Of a stretch of 7,054 nt of DNA, positions 6,099-7,054 are shown piece by piece (the stretch's first letter is position 1; every line of letters starts with the position of its first letter). The DNA is from Acidobacteriota bacterium. GTDB taxonomy: Bacteria > Acidobacteriota > Terriglobia > Terriglobales > Acidobacteriaceae. Under the pieces are notes generated by a model, which was not told the DNA's origin, made no database searches, and saw only the letters and a list, made by a program, of their open reading frames with translations. A program made the translations under genes and the position numbers. The stretch spans positions 1-7,054 of the forward strand of contig QIAW01000395.1 in NCBI GenBank assembly GCA_003225655.1. The letters are read 5' to 3'.

Positions 6099-6241
6099 AA
6101 CAGCAGTCCCGCGAAACGGGATCGCCCAGAGAAATACCACTGGGCTTGGAGCTGTTTTAAGTTTGGGCCATTGGTGTGCGGACCAACGGCCCTAAGGAAT
6201 GCGGTCTATTTCTGCCGCTCAGGTAGTCATGGACCGCATTC
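6099..6241 (+). ncRNA. Candidate structured leader RNA ahead of the second beta-helix gene
   Basis: This fills most of the 304-base gene-free stretch 6035-6338. AACAGC (6099-6104) pairs with GCTGTT (6151-6156), enclosing two hairpins: TCCCG-CGAAA-CGGGA (6107-6121) and GCCCAG/CTGGGC (6124-6145). Together they form a three-way junction. Next comes GGGCC-a-TTGGT / ACCAA-c-GGCCC (6165-6192), ten pairs with one mismatch. Four bases later is a long hairpin, GAATGCGGTC (6197-6206) with GACCGCATTC (6232-6241), extended by a G-T and two A-T pairs and capped by CTGCC/GGTAG. None is followed by a T run, so simple termination does not explain them. The remaining 6242-6328 is A-rich and looks unstructured. 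It could be a cis-regulatory leader or a small RNA; no known class is recognised. Confidence 0.5.
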
Positions 6242-6328
6242 ATCTTAAAAGGCAACAAACTTAAGACAAGAAATTTAAAGACAACAAAACCAGGCACGAC
6301 GAGTTGTAAGCGGAGAGCAAAAAACAAC

Positions 6329-6333
6329 GGAGG
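6329..6333 (+). promoter_or_regulatory. Strong ribosome binding site of the second beta-helix gene
   Basis: GGAGG sits five bases before ATG 6339. A closer ATG at 6335 is in another frame and only two bases away, so 6339, which opens the signal peptide, is the start. The spacing and match are much better than for the other genes here, and the A-rich lead-in (6321-6328) should keep the site unpaired. Confidence 0.85.
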
Positions 6334-6338
6334 AATGG

Positions 6339-7054
6339 ATGAAAAAGGGATTTATCTCTACACCGGTCTTGGTGCTGCTGCTCGCAACCACCACCATGCT
6401 GGTGGCGCAGACATCAACCTGGGTTACGGTCGGCTCTGACGGGCGTTTGCACTACAAGACCGACAGCAACGGCAACCGCATCATGGATTTTTCTTTTGCC
6501 GGTTATCAAGGCGGCGGCGTGGCCTTACCGTCGGTGCCGGTTGTTTCCAACTTGAGTCCCGCCAGTGGAGACAACACCGCTCGCATTCAGGCAGCTATTG
6601 ATTCCGTCGCCAGCCGCTCGCCCGATTCCAACGGTTTCCGCGGCGCGGTCTTGCTCGCTCCCGGAACTTACAACGTGAACGGCACACTCAACCTTCACGT
6701 GGGCGGAGTGGTGCTGCGCGGCAGCGGCTCAGGTTCGGGTGGCACGACTTTAAATATGACCAGCGGCGCGCCTCATCTTGCCTTTTCCGTCGCCGGCGCC
6801 GGTTCCTGGACCACCGTGGGTAGCTCCGTTTCCATGACTGACTCCTATGTCCCTTCCGGCGCGATGTCCTTCCATGTAAGTGACACCTCCAGCTTCAGTG
6901 TTGGCGATACCATCCTGATCGGACGTCCTATCACCGCTGCCTGGGTCCACTTCATGGGCATGGATACGCTCGTTCGCGACGGCGTCCCTCAGACGTGGAT
7001 CGCCGTCGGCACCGTCATCCAAACCGACCGCGTCATTACCGCCATCAGCGGAAA
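6339..7054 (+). CDS. Second secreted beta-helix protein, tandem paralogue, cut by the right edge
   Basis: The frame stays open from ATG 6339 to the window end (238 codons), so the gene is incomplete here. Residues 1-23 are a Sec signal peptide (MKKGFISTPVLVLLLATTT..., cleavage likely after LVA, leaving Gln). From QTSTWVTVGSDGRLHYK onward it aligns nearly without gaps to the mature N-terminus of the preceding beta-helix gene, about two thirds identical by eye. Shared blocks include IMDF(S)xAGY, GGGVALP, GFRGAVLLAPGT, GVVLRGSGS, TDSYVPSG, FHFMGMDTLVR-like sequence (HFMGMDTLVR) and TDRVI. The role is presumably the same, an exported polysaccharide-active or polysaccharide-binding beta-helix; whether it carries the same Ig-like tail lies outside the window. 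It has its own strong ribosome binding site and a structured leader, unlike its paralogue. The two leaders show little similarity, so expression may have diverged after duplication. Confidence 0.88.
   Translation, partial: MKKGFISTPVLVLLLATTTMLVAQTSTWVTVGSDGRLHYKTDSNGNRIMDFSFAGYQGGGVALPSVPVVSNLSPASGDNTARIQAAIDSVASRSPDSNGFRGAVLLAPGTYNVNGTLNLHVGGVVLRGSGSGSGGTTLNMTSGAPHLAFSVAGAGSWTTVGSSVSMTDSYVPSGAMSFHVSDTSSFSVGDTILIGRPITAAWVHFMGMDTLVRDGVPQTWIAVGTVIQTDRVITAISG

Noticed and set aside
6091..6241. TPP or GEMM riboswitch ahead of the second beta-helix gene
   Set aside because: CTGAGA (6091), a CGAAA loop, GGCCCTAA and GGTAG occur, but not in the order or context of either consensus.
6197..6241. Intrinsic terminator between the two beta-helix genes
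   Set aside because: The stem is strong, but it is followed by CATCTTAAAA rather than a T run on the + strand, and the reverse strand lacks one too.

Overview
The window looks like chromosomal DNA of an Acidobacteriota member. No marker gene is present, so this rests on family resemblance: an HAE1-type RND pump, a regulator-like protein of the 'FxxFLRY...GVEAFGR...VRRRAxxLRxKL' type common in that phylum, and secreted beta-helix proteins carrying 'FSLAASPASxTxTAG' Ig-like modules. All recognisable genes are on the + strand. The ordering is an old, broken pump gene on the left, then a membrane-spanning regulator-like protein, then two tandem paralogous secreted beta-helix proteins.

Region by region. 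1-1730 is the C-terminal half of an AcrB-like RND inner-membrane pump, entering from the left edge and split into two frames near 520-535; a short internal stretch is missing and the frame is lost, so it is probably a pseudogene. 1731-2013 is a spacer with an inverted repeat and a possible promoter. 2014-3123 encodes a three-part protein: an N-terminal winged-helix-like domain, one membrane helix, and an Ala/Glu/Arg/Thr-rich linker leading to an extracytoplasmic CBM35/CBM6-like carbohydrate-binding domain. 3124-3379 is a spacer with operator-like direct repeats and a foldable leader. 3380-6034 encodes an 884-residue secreted protein made of a signal peptide, a pectate-lyase-superfamily-like right-handed beta-helix, two Ig-like repeats and a C-terminal beta-rich domain. 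6035-6338 is a 304-base spacer filled with back-to-back hairpins. 6339 to the right edge is the start of a second beta-helix gene, clearly a paralogue of the first.

How they may work together (inference): the 2014-3123 protein has the layout of a one-component membrane regulator that could sense a carbohydrate outside the inner membrane and bind DNA inside. The two downstream genes encode exported proteins of a fold typical of polysaccharide-cleaving enzymes. This suggests a small polysaccharide sensing and degradation locus. The substrate cannot be named from sequence. The most unusual non-coding feature is the densely structured RNA region at about 6062-6241, just ahead of the second beta-helix gene. 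It matches no riboswitch class I recognise.
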